The position numbers were made by a program, and so were the translations under genes. The notes under the pieces are model-generated. The model made no database searches, was not told where the DNA came from, and saw only the letters and a list, made by a program, of their open reading frames with translations. This document shows positions 8,608-18,124 of a DNA stretch of 64,000 bases, in pieces. Position 1 is the first letter of the stretch. Each line of letters begins with the position of its first letter. This DNA comes from Hydrotalea sandarakina (lineage in GTDB: Bacteria > Bacteroidota > Bacteroidia > Chitinophagales > Chitinophagaceae), in contig NZ_QKZV01000001.1 of the NCBI RefSeq assembly GCF_003254115.1, forward strand, positions 403,585 through 467,584. Reading direction: 5' to 3'.

Positions 8608-9387
8608 TTACATTAAAGAATCTAATAATTTCTGTCCTTCTGCTTTTAATGCGGCATCATCGGGCGTTCTTATAGGTAATTTTACCAATTGTTGTAATAT
8701 TTCAATAGCTTTTGAAGGATTATTATTGGCCTTGTAGCTTTTTGCCAAAATAAGATAATTTAAAACATAGTAAGGTTCTGTTTTGCGGCATTTTTCCAAA
8801 TAAACAATGGCAGAATCGTAACTGGTTGCAGGTACACCACCGGGATACATGGTTTTTAGGGCTAATTTTTTTGCCCAGTTTAATTCGTTCATTTCATAAT
8901 GCCAACGCCCTTCTACAAAATTAGCCATGCCCAAATTAGGGTTAATGCTAAGTGCTTTGTCGGCATTGGTTTTTATATCTTTTACATATTGAACCAGTTG
9001 TTTTTTATTGCTCTCAACTTCAGTCATTTTAGCCGAAGCCAAAGCTAATGCATAGTAACTTTCTGCTGCTTCAGGATGAGCAGCTACTGCTCTTTGAGCA
9101 TAAGCCAATGCGGACTGAAAAGTTATGCGTTTATCATTGGCAATAGGTAATCTTTCGCCTGTAGAGCAACTTAGTTCTGTTGCTTTAACTAAGGCTTTTA
9201 AATTATTAGGGTCAGTTACTAAAATCTTTTTATATAAATCTAATGCCTGCTGCTCATTTAAAGCAATTTCAGCATTGCTGGCTTGTTTAAACAATACATT
9301 GTTATCCTGGGCAAAAGTTTTATGAATGTTCAATCCAATTAAACAAAGTATTGTTAGGCTATAATGCAGTAATTTTTTAGTGAACAT
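8608..9387 (-). CDS. Exported tetratricopeptide-repeat protein
   Basis: 259 residues from the ATG at 9387. A TTG two codons further up is less likely as start. The protein begins with a signal peptide (MFTKKLLHYSLTILCLIGLNIHKTFAQ) and continues with helical TPR-like repeats, including NAEIALNEQQALDLYKKIL, a SYYALALASAK segment and a last AIEILQQLVKLP repeat. Such proteins scaffold periplasmic or outer-membrane complexes, and no enzyme motif is present. It has no evident operon partner: the next gene in the same direction, folB, ends upstream at 9434, 46 bases before this start. Confidence 0.82.
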   Translation of the reverse strand: MFTKKLLHYSLTILCLIGLNIHKTFAQDNNVLFKQASNAEIALNEQQALDLYKKILVTDPNNLKALVKATELSCSTGERLPIANDKRITFQSALAYAQRAVAAHPEAAESYYALALASAKMTEVESNKKQLVQYVKDIKTNADKALSINPNLGMANFVEGRWHYEMNELNWAKKLALKTMYPGGVPATSYDSAIVYLEKCRKTEPYYVLNYLILAKSYKANNNPSKAIEILQQLVKLPIRTPDDAALKAEGQKLLDSLM

Positions 9388-9433
9388 AGGCAATCTATTT
9401 ATTTACGAATCAAATTATCGTTTATGAAAAAAA

Positions 9434-9793
9434 TTAAGATCTGTCTAGTTCAAAACTAACACTTACAGAGCCTTTAAAATCAGCTATGGGCGGATTTAAC
9501 TTTTTTATTGAAATTACAACCTTTTGTGCCATTGTAAAGTGGGTAAATATTTCATTAGCTATATCAACTGCAATTGATTCTAATAATGGCGTAGGTTTTT
9601 CCATTCTATGTTGCACTAATTTGAATAGTGCAACATAGTTAATGGTATCGTTAATACTTTGAAATGTGTGGGGAATGGGCGGCGTATAATCAACGCGCAA
9701 ATTTACTTCAAACTCATTACCGGTAATTTTTTCCTCCTTATACAATCCATGGTATGCCCAAAAAATTACGTTATTTAAGTGTACAGATAGCAT
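9434..9793 (-). CDS. folB: Dihydroneopterin aldolase
   Basis: 119 residues from the ATG at 9793. A TTG at 9805, directly after the trxB stop, would add four residues and is the less likely start. FolB cleaves dihydroneopterin to 6-hydroxymethyl-dihydropterin in folate synthesis. The N-terminal VHLNNVIFWAYHGLYKEEK holds the conserved YHG and the catalytic lysine region. LLESIAVDIANEIF carries the conserved ES pair that contacts the pterin. The gene follows trxB by a few bases and probably shares its promoter. Confidence 0.9.
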   Translation of the reverse strand: MLSVHLNNVIFWAYHGLYKEEKITGNEFEVNLRVDYTPPIPHTFQSINDTINYVALFKLVQHRMEKPTPLLESIAVDIANEIFTHFTMAQKVVISIKKLNPPIADFKGSVSVSFELDRS

Positions 9794-9805
9794 AGCAGCA
9801 AGCAA

Positions 9806-10753
9806 TTAAATATGCCCTTTGGCGCTTAAATAACGTTCGGCATCTAAAGCAGCCATACATCCGGAGCCAGCAGCCGTAACAGCTTGCCTGTAAGTTTTAT
9901 CTTGAACATCACCGGCAGCAAAAACACCTTCTACATTGGTTTTTGTGGTTCCAGGAATAGTTTTAATGTAACCTGCTTCATCCATTTCTACCCAGGGTTT
10001 AAAAATTTCACTATTCGGCTGGTGGCCAATGGCAACAAAAAAGCCACTAATGGGAATGGTTTGTTTTACATTGGTTTTATTGTTTTTAATAATAACACCT
10101 TCAACTTTTTTATCGCCTAAAATTTCCTCGGTCTCGCTATTCCAGTAAACTTTAATATTGGGGGCTTTTAAAACTCTTTCTTGCATTATTTTACTGGCAC
10201 GCATTTGATCGCGGCGAACAATCATATGCACTGTTGTACATAATTTTGAAAGGTAAAGTGCTTCTTCAGCCGCGGTATCGCCGGCACCTACAATAGCCAC
10301 TTCTTTTCCTTTAAAGAAAAAGCCATCACAAACTGCACAAGCACTTACTCCATAACCATTTAAACGTTGTTCACTTTCTAAGCCCAACCATTTTGCAGAA
10401 GCGCCGGTAGAAATAATAATTGCATCTGCTTCAATTAATTTTTCATCATCAATCCAAACTTTGTAAGGTTGTGCACTAAAATCAACTTTTGTTGCAATAC
10501 CATACCGAATATCGGCCCCCATTCTTGTAGCTTGTTTTTCAAAGTCTATCATCATATCAGGGCCTTGTACACCATTTGGGTAACCGGGGTAATTTTCTAC
10601 TTCTGTTGTAATGGTTAATTGACCGCCCGGCTGAATGCCTTGATATAATACGGGTTTCATGTTGGCACGAGCGGCATAAATTGCTGCTGTATAACCTGCG
10701 GGACCTGAACCTATAATTAAAATATGAACTTTTTCTACAGTTGAATTATCCAT
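9806..10753 (-). CDS. trxB: Thioredoxin-disulfide reductase
   Basis: 315 residues from the ATG at 10753 (MDNSTVEKVHILIIGSGPAG). An in-frame ATG-less extension up to 10828 runs into the sigma-factor terminator and the promoter, so it is rejected. TrxB passes electrons from NADPH through FAD to thioredoxin. The FAD loop GSGPAG is at residues 15-20. The redox pair CAVC (C139, C142) and the NADPH loop GAGDTAAEEA follow, and the C-terminal FAAGDVQD segment binds FAD. A perfect -7 element sits 17 bases upstream, and folB is cotranscribed behind it. Confidence 0.95.
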   Translation of the reverse strand: MDNSTVEKVHILIIGSGPAGYTAAIYAARANMKPVLYQGIQPGGQLTITTEVENYPGYPNGVQGPDMMIDFEKQATRMGADIRYGIATKVDFSAQPYKVWIDDEKLIEADAIIISTGASAKWLGLESEQRLNGYGVSACAVCDGFFFKGKEVAIVGAGDTAAEEALYLSKLCTTVHMIVRRDQMRASKIMQERVLKAPNIKVYWNSETEEILGDKKVEGVIIKNNKTNVKQTIPISGFFVAIGHQPNSEIFKPWVEMDEAGYIKTIPGTTKTNVEGVFAAGDVQDKTYRQAVTAAGSGCMAALDAERYLSAKGHI

Positions 10754-10769
10754 GCTAATAAATTTTTGG

Positions 10770-10777
10770 CAAAGGTA
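10770..10777 (-). promoter_or_regulatory. Candidate -7 element of trxB-folB promoter
   Basis: TACCTTTG on the minus strand matches TAnnTTTG exactly, 16 bases before the chosen trxB ATG. It lies inside the longer open frame, which supports the shorter start. Confidence 0.5.
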
Positions 10778-10825
10778 AGGAATGCCGTATTTGAATTTTG
10801 TGCCTAAAGTAACAGAGTGCAGAAA

Positions 10826-10855
10826 CAAAAACCCCCTGTTGTTAAAACAGGGGGT
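10826..10855 (-). terminator. Rho-independent terminator of the primary sigma factor gene
   Basis: A perfect 10-bp stem (ACCCCCTGTT / AACAGGGGGT) with a five-base loop is followed on the minus strand by TTTTTG. It lies 16 bases past the sigma stop codon. G+C richness and the T run make it the strongest terminator in the window. Confidence 0.88.
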
Positions 10856-10870
10856 AATTTCATTTTTTAA

Positions 10871-11728
10871 TTAACCCAAATAAGCTTTTAATGCATTGCT
10901 GTATCTGGCTTTTTGTAAGCGTTTTATGGCTCTTTCTTTAATTTGACGGATACGCTCTTTGGTTAAATCGTACTTTTGACCAATTTGTTCAATGGTTACA
11001 CCATTTTCTCCATCTAAACCAAAGTAAGCATTCACAATTTCGGCTTCACGAGGGCTCAATGATTTTAATACTCTTTTGATTTCTTCGCGTAATGAGTCTT
11101 TCATTACATCGTCGTCAGTATCATCGCTGCCTTCTAATAAGTCGCCCATTGCTACATCCTCAGCTTCATGTACCGGAGCATCTAATGAAGTATGGCGGGT
11201 GTTACTTTGGAAAATGTTGTTAATTTCTGTTTCACTCATTTCCAAAATTTCACTCAATTCTTCAGTAGAAGGTTCACGCTCATGCTCCTGTTCAAAAGCC
11301 ATATAAGCCTTGTTGGCTTTGTTATAAGTGCCAATTTTGTTTTGAGGCAGGCGGACTAATCTTCCCTGCTCTGCCAATGCCTGTAGTATCGATTGGCGAA
11401 TCCACCACACGGCATAAGAAATAAATTTGAAACCTTTGGTTTCATCAAAGCGTTGTGCCGCTTTTATTAAGCCGAGGTTACCCTCGTTAATCAAATCGCT
11501 AAGTGAAAGGCCCTGGTGCTGATACTGCTTAGCTACAGATACCACGAAACGTAAGTTGGCCTGCACCAATTTGTCGAGCGCTCTCTGATTACCCATTTTA
11601 ATTTTCTGAGCCAGTGTTGTTTCCTCTTCGGGAGTAATCATTGGAATTTTAGAAATTTCCTGCAGATACTTTTCTACGGCTTGAGAATCTCTGTTGGTAA
11701 TCTGGGTTGCAATTTTGAGCTGCCTCAT
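10871..11728 (-). CDS. rpoD: RNA polymerase primary sigma factor (RpoD/SigA)
   Basis: 285 residues, the compact Bacteroidota form that begins at region 1.2 (SQAVEKYLQEISKIPMITPEEE) and lacks region 1.1 and its non-conserved insert. Region 2 has LIQEGN-type LINEGNLGLIKAAQRFD and the promoter-melting YAVWWIRQSI. Region 3 follows, and region 4 ends in the helix-turn-helix LTKERIRQIKERAIKRL. This factor directs transcription from TAnnTTTG promoters, many of which are visible in this window. The gene is monocistronic, with a candidate promoter about 100 bases upstream and a strong terminator. Confidence 0.96.
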   Translation of the reverse strand: MRQLKIATQITNRDSQAVEKYLQEISKIPMITPEEETTLAQKIKMGNQRALDKLVQANLRFVVSVAKQYQHQGLSLSDLINEGNLGLIKAAQRFDETKGFKFISYAVWWIRQSILQALAEQGRLVRLPQNKIGTYNKANKAYMAFEQEHEREPSTEELSEILEMSETEINNIFQSNTRHTSLDAPVHEAEDVAMGDLLEGSDDTDDDVMKDSLREEIKRVLKSLSPREAEIVNAYFGLDGENGVTIEQIGQKYDLTKERIRQIKERAIKRLQKARYSNALKAYLG

Positions 11729-11831
11729 AGTATATAGTTACAATTTATTTACAACAACATATAGACGCTAAAACATGCCATTTGGTTGCAAGCATAGCGT
11801 TAAAATTATTCCCATAAATTTCAAAAGTGTG

Positions 11832-11839
11832 CAAATCTA
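11832..11839 (-). promoter_or_regulatory. Candidate -7 element of the sigma factor promoter
   Basis: TAGATTTG on the minus strand matches TAnnTTTG exactly and would give a leader of about 95-100 bases for rpoD. A second, imperfect TATGCTTG lies nearer the gene, so the true site is uncertain. Confidence 0.4.
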
Positions 11840-11938
11840 CATTAAATACTCTGATTAAACGAATGTTTTTGTAAAAAAGTGCCTTTTTAAAAAAAATTAA
11901 ATCTGCTTACTACCTGCAAAAAATTATAAGAACGCATT

Positions 11939-11946
11939 TATCTTCG
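11939..11946 (+). promoter_or_regulatory. Candidate -7 element of the threonine aldolase promoter
   Basis: TATCTTCG (7 of 8 to TAnnTTTG, with the common TTCG variant) ends seven bases before the ATG at 11954, which predicts a near-leaderless mRNA. Confidence 0.4.
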
Positions 11947-11953
11947 CAAACCT

Positions 11954-12976
11954 ATGCCTTTAATTATCGATTATCGTTCCGATACGGTTACTCGCCCAAC
12001 ACCGGCCATGTTAGAAGCCATGTTTTCAGCCAAAGTTGGTGACGATGTTCTGGGGGAAGATCCTACCGTTCAATTACTGGAACAAAAAGCAGCCGCAATT
12101 TTTGGGATGGAAGCCGGTTTATTTTGCCCCAGTGGTACTATGACCAACCAAATTGCCATAAAAGTACATACTCAACCGGGTGATGAGGTAATTTGTGATG
12201 CATTATCGCATATTTACCTTTATGAAGGGGGGGGTATTGCATTTAATAGCGGAGCTTCTGTTAAACTATTACAAGGAAATAATGGCAGAATTACTGCGCA
12301 ACAGGTGGCAGGTGCAATTAACCCCAATGATGTGCATAAACCCCAAACTACCTTGGTAAGCCTTGAAAACACCAGTAATCGTGGTGGGGGCAGTTGTTAT
12401 ACTTTAGAGGATTTGCAGTCCATTCATGAAATATGCCAACAAAACCAGTTAAAATTACATTTAGATGGTGCCCGATTGTTTAATGCTTTAGTTGCAACCG
12501 GGCAACAAGCAGAAACCTATGGAAAGATTTTTCACTCAATTTCCATTTGCTTAAGTAAAGGATTAGGTACACCTGTTGGCAGTGTTTTATTAGGTACTGA
12601 AACTTTTATTGCTCGGGCCCGCCGTATAAGAAAAGTATTGGGCGGCGGTATGCGACAAGCAGGTTATTTAGCAGCGGCCGGTATTTATGCGCTTGATCAT
12701 CATGTTAAAAGATTGGCACTAGACCATGAACATGCCAAAACCATTGCTGCTGCTTTGCAAAAAAAGGATTTTGTGGGAGAAATGATGCCCGTTGAAACCA
12801 ATATCATCATTTTTGAAGTGAAAGGCAGGTTCACACCCAAATCTTTGGCTGCTAAATTGGAAGAAAAACACATTAAAGTGATGCCGATTTCACCTACTCA
12901 GGTGAGAATGGTATTGCATTTAGATATACACACCACTATGGTAGACTATACACTAGAAACATTAGAAGAATTATAA
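11954..12976 (+). CDS. ltaE: Low-specificity L-threonine aldolase
   Basis: 340 residues, a PLP fold-type I enzyme that splits threonine or allo-threonine to glycine and acetaldehyde. It opens with the family's [25 protein letters not shown] holds the PLP-contacting D171 and R174. K202 in [12 protein letters not shown] is the Schiff-base lysine. The codons for the EGGG loop contain a run of eight G residues. pgi starts 38 bases downstream in the same direction and may be read from the same promoter. I am confident of the family; substrate stereochemistry is not readable. Confidence 0.92.
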   Translation: MPLIIDYRSDTVTRPTPAMLEAMFSAKVGDDVLGEDPTVQLLEQKAAAIFGMEAGLFCPSGTMTNQIAIKVHTQPGDEVICDALSHIYLYEGGGIAFNSGASVKLLQGNNGRITAQQVAGAINPNDVHKPQTTLVSLENTSNRGGGSCYTLEDLQSIHEICQQNQLKLHLDGARLFNALVATGQQAETYGKIFHSISICLSKGLGTPVGSVLLGTETFIARARRIRKVLGGGMRQAGYLAAAGIYALDHHVKRLALDHEHAKTIAAALQKKDFVGEMMPVETNIIIFEVKGRFTPKSLAAKLEEKHIKVMPISPTQVRMVLHLDIHTTMVDYTLETLEEL

Positions 12977-13014
12977 AACTACAGCTATTATTTTTTGATT
13001 AAAATTGAACATTT

Positions 13015-14670
13015 ATGCTACCGAAAATAAATCCCACCAATACACAAGCCTGGTTTTTACTAAAAAAACACCACGATGAAGAAATGAATCGTCGCCATAT
13101 GCGCGATTTGTTTGCGGCAGATAAAGATCGATTTGAAAAATTTTCTATTCAGTTTGAAGATATTTTATTTGATTATTCCAAAAATATCATCAATCAAAAA
13201 ACCCTGCAATTATTGTTGCAATTGGCCGATGAATGTCATTTGAAAGAAGGTATTCATGCTATGTTTGCCGGTATAAAAATTAATGAAACAGAGCATAGGT
13301 CGGTTTTGCACACAGCATTGCGTAATTTTTCCGATACACCCATTTTAGTTGATGGTAAAGATGTTATGCCCTTGGTTAGAAAAGTGCTTAACCATATGAA
13401 AACATTTTGCCGTCAAATACATGAAGGTGAATGGAAGGGATACACCGGAAAAAAAATTAAACATATTGTAAACATAGGTATAGGCGGCAGTGATTTAGGC
13501 CCGGTGATGGTTACAGAAGCATTAAAGCCTTATTGGATAAAAGGCATGCATGCGCATTTTGTTAGCAATGTTGATGCCACTCAATTGGTTGAAATACTAA
13601 AAGAAGTTAATGCTGAAGAAACGCTTTTTCTAATTGCTTCTAAAACTTTTACCACTCAGGAAACCATGACTAATGCACACTCAGCAAGAGATTGGTTTTT
13701 GAAACAAGCAAAAGATGAAGCCCATGTTGCCAAACATTTTGTTGCATTAAGTACCAATGAAAAAGAAGTAACAAAATTTGGTATTGATAAAGCAAATATG
13801 TTTGAGTTTTGGGATTGGGTTGGCGGACGTTATTCCTTGTGGAGTGCCATTGGTTTATCCATTGCACTTACTATCGGCTATGATAATTTTGAGCAGTTAT
13901 TGAAAGGAGCCTTTGCCGTTGATGAACATTTTAAAACCGAACGTTTTGAAAAAAATATACCGGTCATCATGGCGCTTGTAGGTATTTGGTATATTAATTT
14001 TTTTGGTGCACAAAGCGAAGCTATCCTTCCTTACGACCAATACATGCATCGTTTTCCGGCCTATTTTCAACAAGGCAATATGGAAAGCAACGGAAAAAGT
14101 GTTGACAGAATGGGCAATCCGGTTAATTATTCAACAGGCCCGGTTATTTGGGGTGAACCCGGTACTAATGGTCAACATGCATTCTATCAATTAATTCATC
14201 AGGGTACACCCTTAATTCCTTGCGATTTTATTGCTCCGGCTAAAAGTCACAATCCCTTGGGGGATCATCATACTAAATTACTTTCCAACTTTTTTGCACA
14301 AACAGAAGCTTTAATGAATGGTAAAACAGAAGCTGAAGTGAAAGAAGAATTAATGAAAGTAATGTCTAATGAAGATGAAGTTAAAAAATTAGTGCCATTT
14401 AAAGTTTTTGCGGGTAATAAACCCACCAACTCCTTTTTATTAAAAGAAATAACCCCCTACTCTTTAGGTAGCCTAATTGCGCTTTATGAACATAAAATAT
14501 TTGTTCAAGGTTTAATTTGGAATATTTTCAGTTTTGACCAATGGGGGGTTGAATTAGGAAAACAATTGGCAGGAAAAATTCTGCCTGAATTAAATGATGA
14601 TAAAATGGTAACATCGCACGATTCATCTACCAATGCATTAATTAACCATTACAAAAAAATGCGGAAATAA
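13015..14670 (+). CDS. pgi: Glucose-6-phosphate isomerase
   Basis: 551 residues, full length for the E. coli-type enzyme. It interconverts glucose-6-phosphate and fructose-6-phosphate in the cytoplasm. The sugar-phosphate loop is [27 protein letters not shown] binds phosphate. [19 protein letters not shown] is the PGI signature with the catalytic Glu and His. The [11 protein letters not shown] end carries the catalytic lysine. The gene lies between threonine aldolase and a GNAT gene that begins three bases after its stop, so pgi and GNAT are an operon. Confidence 0.96.
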   Translation: MLPKINPTNTQAWFLLKKHHDEEMNRRHMRDLFAADKDRFEKFSIQFEDILFDYSKNIINQKTLQLLLQLADECHLKEGIHAMFAGIKINETEHRSVLHTALRNFSDTPILVDGKDVMPLVRKVLNHMKTFCRQIHEGEWKGYTGKKIKHIVNIGIGGSDLGPVMVTEALKPYWIKGMHAHFVSNVDATQLVEILKEVNAEETLFLIASKTFTTQETMTNAHSARDWFLKQAKDEAHVAKHFVALSTNEKEVTKFGIDKANMFEFWDWVGGRYSLWSAIGLSIALTIGYDNFEQLLKGAFAVDEHFKTERFEKNIPVIMALVGIWYINFFGAQSEAILPYDQYMHRFPAYFQQGNMESNGKSVDRMGNPVNYSTGPVIWGEPGTNGQHAFYQLIHQGTPLIPCDFIAPAKSHNPLGDHHTKLLSNFFAQTEALMNGKTEAEVKEELMKVMSNEDEVKKLVPFKVFAGNKPTNSFLLKEITPYSLGSLIALYEHKIFVQGLIWNIFSFDQWGVELGKQLAGKILPELNDDKMVTSHDSSTNALINHYKKMRK

Positions 14671-14673
14671 AGC

Positions 14674-15165
14674 ATGGAGTTGTGTAATATCAGGCCTATT
14701 GAACCCAAAGATAATGCTGCTTTAGCCACAATTATACGCACAGCATTAGAGGAATTTAATGCGAATAAGCCCGGCACCGTTTATTTTGATGCAAGTACCG
14801 ATGATTTGTATAACTTATTTCAAAACCACGACAAAGCAAAGTATTTTGTAGCTGAACATAATGGTGAAATTTTAGGTGGTGCCGGCATTTATCCTACAGA
14901 AGGTTTACCTGAAGGTATGTGTGAGCTGGTAAAAATGTACTTGAAAAAAAGTGCTCGTGGTAAAGGATTAGGTAAATTTTTAATTGATAAATGTTTGCAA
15001 ACGGCAAAAGAAGAAGGATTTAGCCAGGTTTATATTGAAACCATGCCCGAATTAAGTAAAGCAGTTTCAGTTTATGAAAAATTTGGTTTTACCTATTTAA
15101 CAGGGCCAAAAGGGAATTCAGGGCATTCCGGTTGCACCATTTGGATGTTGAAAAATTTAGCGTAA
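14674..15165 (+). CDS. GNAT-family N-acetyltransferase
   Basis: 163 residues with a single GNAT domain. The acetyl-CoA pyrophosphate loop is SARGKGLGKFLIDK (about residues 94-107). A YEKFGF segment near the end is the usual closing motif. The acceptor cannot be told from sequence; small molecules, peptides and tRNA-linked residues are all possible. It starts three bases after pgi with no room for its own promoter, so it is expressed with a glycolytic enzyme. It converges on mutS2 with nine bases between the stops. Confidence 0.88.
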   Translation: MELCNIRPIEPKDNAALATIIRTALEEFNANKPGTVYFDASTDDLYNLFQNHDKAKYFVAEHNGEILGGAGIYPTEGLPEGMCELVKMYLKKSARGKGLGKFLIDKCLQTAKEEGFSQVYIETMPELSKAVSVYEKFGFTYLTGPKGNSGHSGCTIWMLKNLA

Positions 15166-15174
15166 TTGAAAAAA

Positions 15175-17292
15175 TTATTTGGGTTGATTTTTTTCAGTTT
15201 CTTCCTGTTTCTCTACTGCTACCAAATCGCTAAGCTCAATATTCATGGGAAGTAAACCAACCTGAACAATGGCTCTTTTACCTCTTATTTCCTTTACTGT
15301 ACCTACTTGGTAATTTTTCTTCAATTTCACCAACATACCTTCTTTAATGGTGCTGTTTAATTCTTTGTATTGATGGTTGATTTTTTTGACTTGTTTGGGT
15401 TGAACTATTTCATTTTTTTGAAAAAGTAAGTTTTTCAAATTTTTTATTACCTCGTTCTTGTCTTCCGCTTTTTTATAGTCCAATACAATTTGTTTTAGCT
15501 TACGTTCCATGTTTTTTAAGTAAGCTAATTTTTCTTCTGATAATTTATTTTGATGTTTTAATAATTCAATTTGTTGTTTGTGCTTTTCTTTTTTTAGTGT
15601 TGCTTCCAGTTCTTTTTTTAAGTCTGCATTTTCTTTCAATAATTTTTTTAATTCTATTTTTTCAGAATGCAACTGCTGCAAATGTTGTTCCGTATTGTTC
15701 AATAGTTTATCTAATTTAAAATGCTGTTCATCTACTAACTTTCTGGCACGATTAATTAATGCAATAGGAAGCCCTATTCTTTCGGCAATAGCAAAAGTGT
15801 AAGAACTGCCCGGCTTACCAATCATTAATTGATACAGGGGTTCTAACTTTTTCTCATCAAAGGCCATTGCGCCATTCACTATACCGGGTGTTTTATTACC
15901 CATAATTTTTAAATTTAAATAATGGGTTGTTACAATACCAATGGAATGTTTGCGACACAATTCTTCCATGATGACTTCAGCAAATGCACCGCCCAAGTTG
16001 GGGTCACTGCCGCTACCCAATTCATCAATAAAAAATAAGGTTCTACCATTCGCCATTTCAATGAAATGCTTTAAATGCAATAAATGCGAAGAATAGGTGC
16101 TTAACTCAAATTCAATACTTTGGGTATCACCCATTAAAATAAATAGTTGCTTAAAAATACCTATTTGCGAGTGCGGATGAACAGGAACTAATAAACCACT
16201 TTGTACCATTAACTGAATTAGCCCAACAGTTTTCATGGTTACTGTTTTGCCACCGGCATTAGGGCCGCTAATAATTAAAATTCGCTTTTCATCATTCAAT
16301 TCAATGTTTACCGGAATAGTAGGTTTATTGCTTTTTTGATTATTTAAAAATAAAATAGGATGATAAGCTCGTTGCAAATGCAACATTGATTTATCAATAA
16401 TGTCGGGTTTTTCGGCGTGCATATCCATTGCCAACAAAGCTTTGGCCTTAATAAAATCAAACAAACCGATAATGTTAAGATAGTTCAGCAGTAATGGTGC
16501 ATAACTACTTAAATTGGCTGTTAACTGTTTTAATATGCGTTTTACTTCAGCTCGCTCTTCGTTTTCTAAAGCATAAACTTCATTATTCAAGTCAATGGTT
16601 TCTTCTGGCTCAATAAATGCTGTTTTTCTACTGTCACTTTCTCCATGAAAAATACCCTTAACTTGCCGCTTGTGTTCCGAGAAAACAGCCACTACCCTTC
16701 TGCCACTACTAAAGCTTTCTTCAATATCGGCGGTATAACCGGCTTTACTTAGTTTGTGTAATACTTTTTCAAAAACGCGTCTTAATTCATTTCTCTTTTT
16801 CCACAAACGTATTCGAATGTTTTGTAAATCAGCACTGGCATTGTCTTTTACATTGCCGGTATCATCAATAACTTCTTCAATATATGTTATGATGTTTTTT
16901 TCAAAATAACTATTTTCAATTACTTTGGTTAATGCCGGGTAGGCTAATCGTCTTTCAGTATCAAACCAACGAAAAATAGCCTGTATATTATATGCCAATG
17001 ATCTTATTTCTAAAAAATCTTCTCCTAAAAGTGTAGATCCTTGAATGCTTAATAACTGAATTTCTTTTTGTAAATGGGTGGTGCAATCAATGGGAAAATA
17101 TTGCCCATGTTGTAATATTAATTTAAATTCATGGGCTTGCTGTAATTCTAATTCAATAAAATTAATTTTTGTATGTAAGCGTAATGATGCGGCTTTTTCA
17201 GCGGCAATGGTTGTTTTACAATATTGACCTAATAATTGTTGTACAGTATTAAATTCTAATAAAACAGGTGCCAGATTAGGATATAAACGCAT
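15175..17292 (-). CDS. MutS2-type ATPase lacking the Smr nuclease domain
   Basis: 705 residues. The order is that of MutS2: an N-terminal core and clamp (about 1-310), then the ATPase with Walker A ISGPNAGGKTVTMKT, the Walker B LFFIDELGSGSD and TTHY. A long charged coiled coil follows (about 515-600), and a small KOW-like beta domain (about 640-690) comes last. The protein stops there. The roughly 80-residue Smr endonuclease domain that ends B. subtilis MutS2 is absent, with no frameshift or remnant before the stop. MutS2 proteins act in recombination control and in stalled-ribosome rescue. It is monocistronic, with a candidate promoter 20 bases upstream. Confidence 0.9.
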   Translation of the reverse strand: MRLYPNLAPVLLEFNTVQQLLGQYCKTTIAAEKAASLRLHTKINFIELELQQAHEFKLILQHGQYFPIDCTTHLQKEIQLLSIQGSTLLGEDFLEIRSLAYNIQAIFRWFDTERRLAYPALTKVIENSYFEKNIITYIEEVIDDTGNVKDNASADLQNIRIRLWKKRNELRRVFEKVLHKLSKAGYTADIEESFSSGRRVVAVFSEHKRQVKGIFHGESDSRKTAFIEPEETIDLNNEVYALENEERAEVKRILKQLTANLSSYAPLLLNYLNIIGLFDFIKAKALLAMDMHAEKPDIIDKSMLHLQRAYHPILFLNNQKSNKPTIPVNIELNDEKRILIISGPNAGGKTVTMKTVGLIQLMVQSGLLVPVHPHSQIGIFKQLFILMGDTQSIEFELSTYSSHLLHLKHFIEMANGRTLFFIDELGSGSDPNLGGAFAEVIMEELCRKHSIGIVTTHYLNLKIMGNKTPGIVNGAMAFDEKKLEPLYQLMIGKPGSSYTFAIAERIGLPIALINRARKLVDEQHFKLDKLLNNTEQHLQQLHSEKIELKKLLKENADLKKELEATLKKEKHKQQIELLKHQNKLSEEKLAYLKNMERKLKQIVLDYKKAEDKNEVIKNLKNLLFQKNEIVQPKQVKKINHQYKELNSTIKEGMLVKLKKNYQVGTVKEIRGKRAIVQVGLLPMNIELSDLVAVEKQEETEKNQPK

Positions 17293-17312
17293 AATATAAA
17301 GTGCAATAACAA

Positions 17313-17320
17313 CAAAGTTA
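17313..17320 (-). promoter_or_regulatory. Candidate -7 element of mutS2 promoter
   Basis: TAACTTTG on the minus strand is an exact TAnnTTTG match, 20 bases before the mutS2 ATG. Confidence 0.45.
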
Positions 17321-17416
17321 ATTTGTAAACGGCATTGAATGGATGAGTAATTTTACACAATAATGTTGATGTGTTCAATATTAAACAATTAACTGTAGTT
17401 ACACGTTTTAATGGTA

Positions 17417-17424
17417 TAATTTTG
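17417..17424 (+). promoter_or_regulatory. Candidate -7 element of msrA promoter
   Basis: TAATTTTG matches exactly and ends five bases before the msrA ATG, predicting a near-leaderless transcript. Confidence 0.5.
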
Positions 17425-17429
17425 CTGTT

Positions 17430-18107
17430 ATGCTTTTAAAATTCTATTTCACAGGTTTGTGCTTTATAAGTACTTTTTGTTTATCCTGTGCTCAACCGGC
17501 GAAAAATAAGGAAACAAAGGAAATAACACATAATATGGACAATAAAACAATTCCGGCAGGACTAAAAACAGATACCGCCTATTTTGGCGAAGGGTGTTTT
17601 TGGTGTACAGAAGCTTTTTTTCAACGATTAAACGGAGTTTATGAAGTGAATAGTGGCTATGGCGGCGGCCATGTACCCAATCCAACATATGAACAGGTAT
17701 GCGATAAAAATACCGGACATGTTGAATTAGCACAAATCATCTATGATCCTAAAGTGGTTTCATTTGATGAATTGTTGGAAGTATTTTGGAAAACCCATGA
17801 CCCCACTACACTTAATCAACAAGGTGCTGATGTAGGGCCTCAGTATAGAAGTGTAATTTTTTATACCAATGAAGAGCAACGCCAAAAAGCAGAAGCATAT
17901 AAACTTGCATTAGATAAAAGTGGTGCCTTTAACAAACCAATCGTTACTGCAATTGAACCATTCAAAAACTTTTATCCGGCTGAAAACTATCATCAAAATT
18001 ATTACAACAATAATGGTGACGCGCCTTATTGCCGTTTTGTAATTAGACCTAAATTAGAAAAGTTTGAAAAAGTGTTCAAAAACAAATTAAAACCCGGTGT
18101 GGAGTAA
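17430..18107 (+). CDS. msrA: Lipoprotein-type peptide-methionine (S)-S-oxide reductase
   Basis: 225 residues. The first 20 form a lipoprotein signal with a CLSC lipobox (C20), so this MsrA is exported and lipid-anchored rather than cytoplasmic. The catalytic region GEGCFWCTEAFF carries the nucleophile C56. GYGGGHVPNPTYEQVC and the NYHQNYY end are standard MsrA. It repairs methionine-S-sulfoxide in periplasmic or surface proteins after oxidative damage. No msrB is fused or adjacent. It converges on the peptide-binding lipoprotein with 17 bases between. Confidence 0.93.
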   Translation: MLLKFYFTGLCFISTFCLSCAQPAKNKETKEITHNMDNKTIPAGLKTDTAYFGEGCFWCTEAFFQRLNGVYEVNSGYGGGHVPNPTYEQVCDKNTGHVELAQIIYDPKVVSFDELLEVFWKTHDPTTLNQQGADVGPQYRSVIFYTNEEQRQKAEAYKLALDKSGAFNKPIVTAIEPFKNFYPAENYHQNYYNNNGDAPYCRFVIRPKLEKFEKVFKNKLKPGVE

Positions 18108-18124
18108 GAAGATTGATTTTGAAT

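Noticed and set aside
9805-10828. Longer N-terminal extensions of folB and trxB at alternative codons
   Set aside because: For trxB the extension crosses the promoter and sigma-factor terminator. For folB the TTG directly follows the trxB stop and adds no conserved residue.
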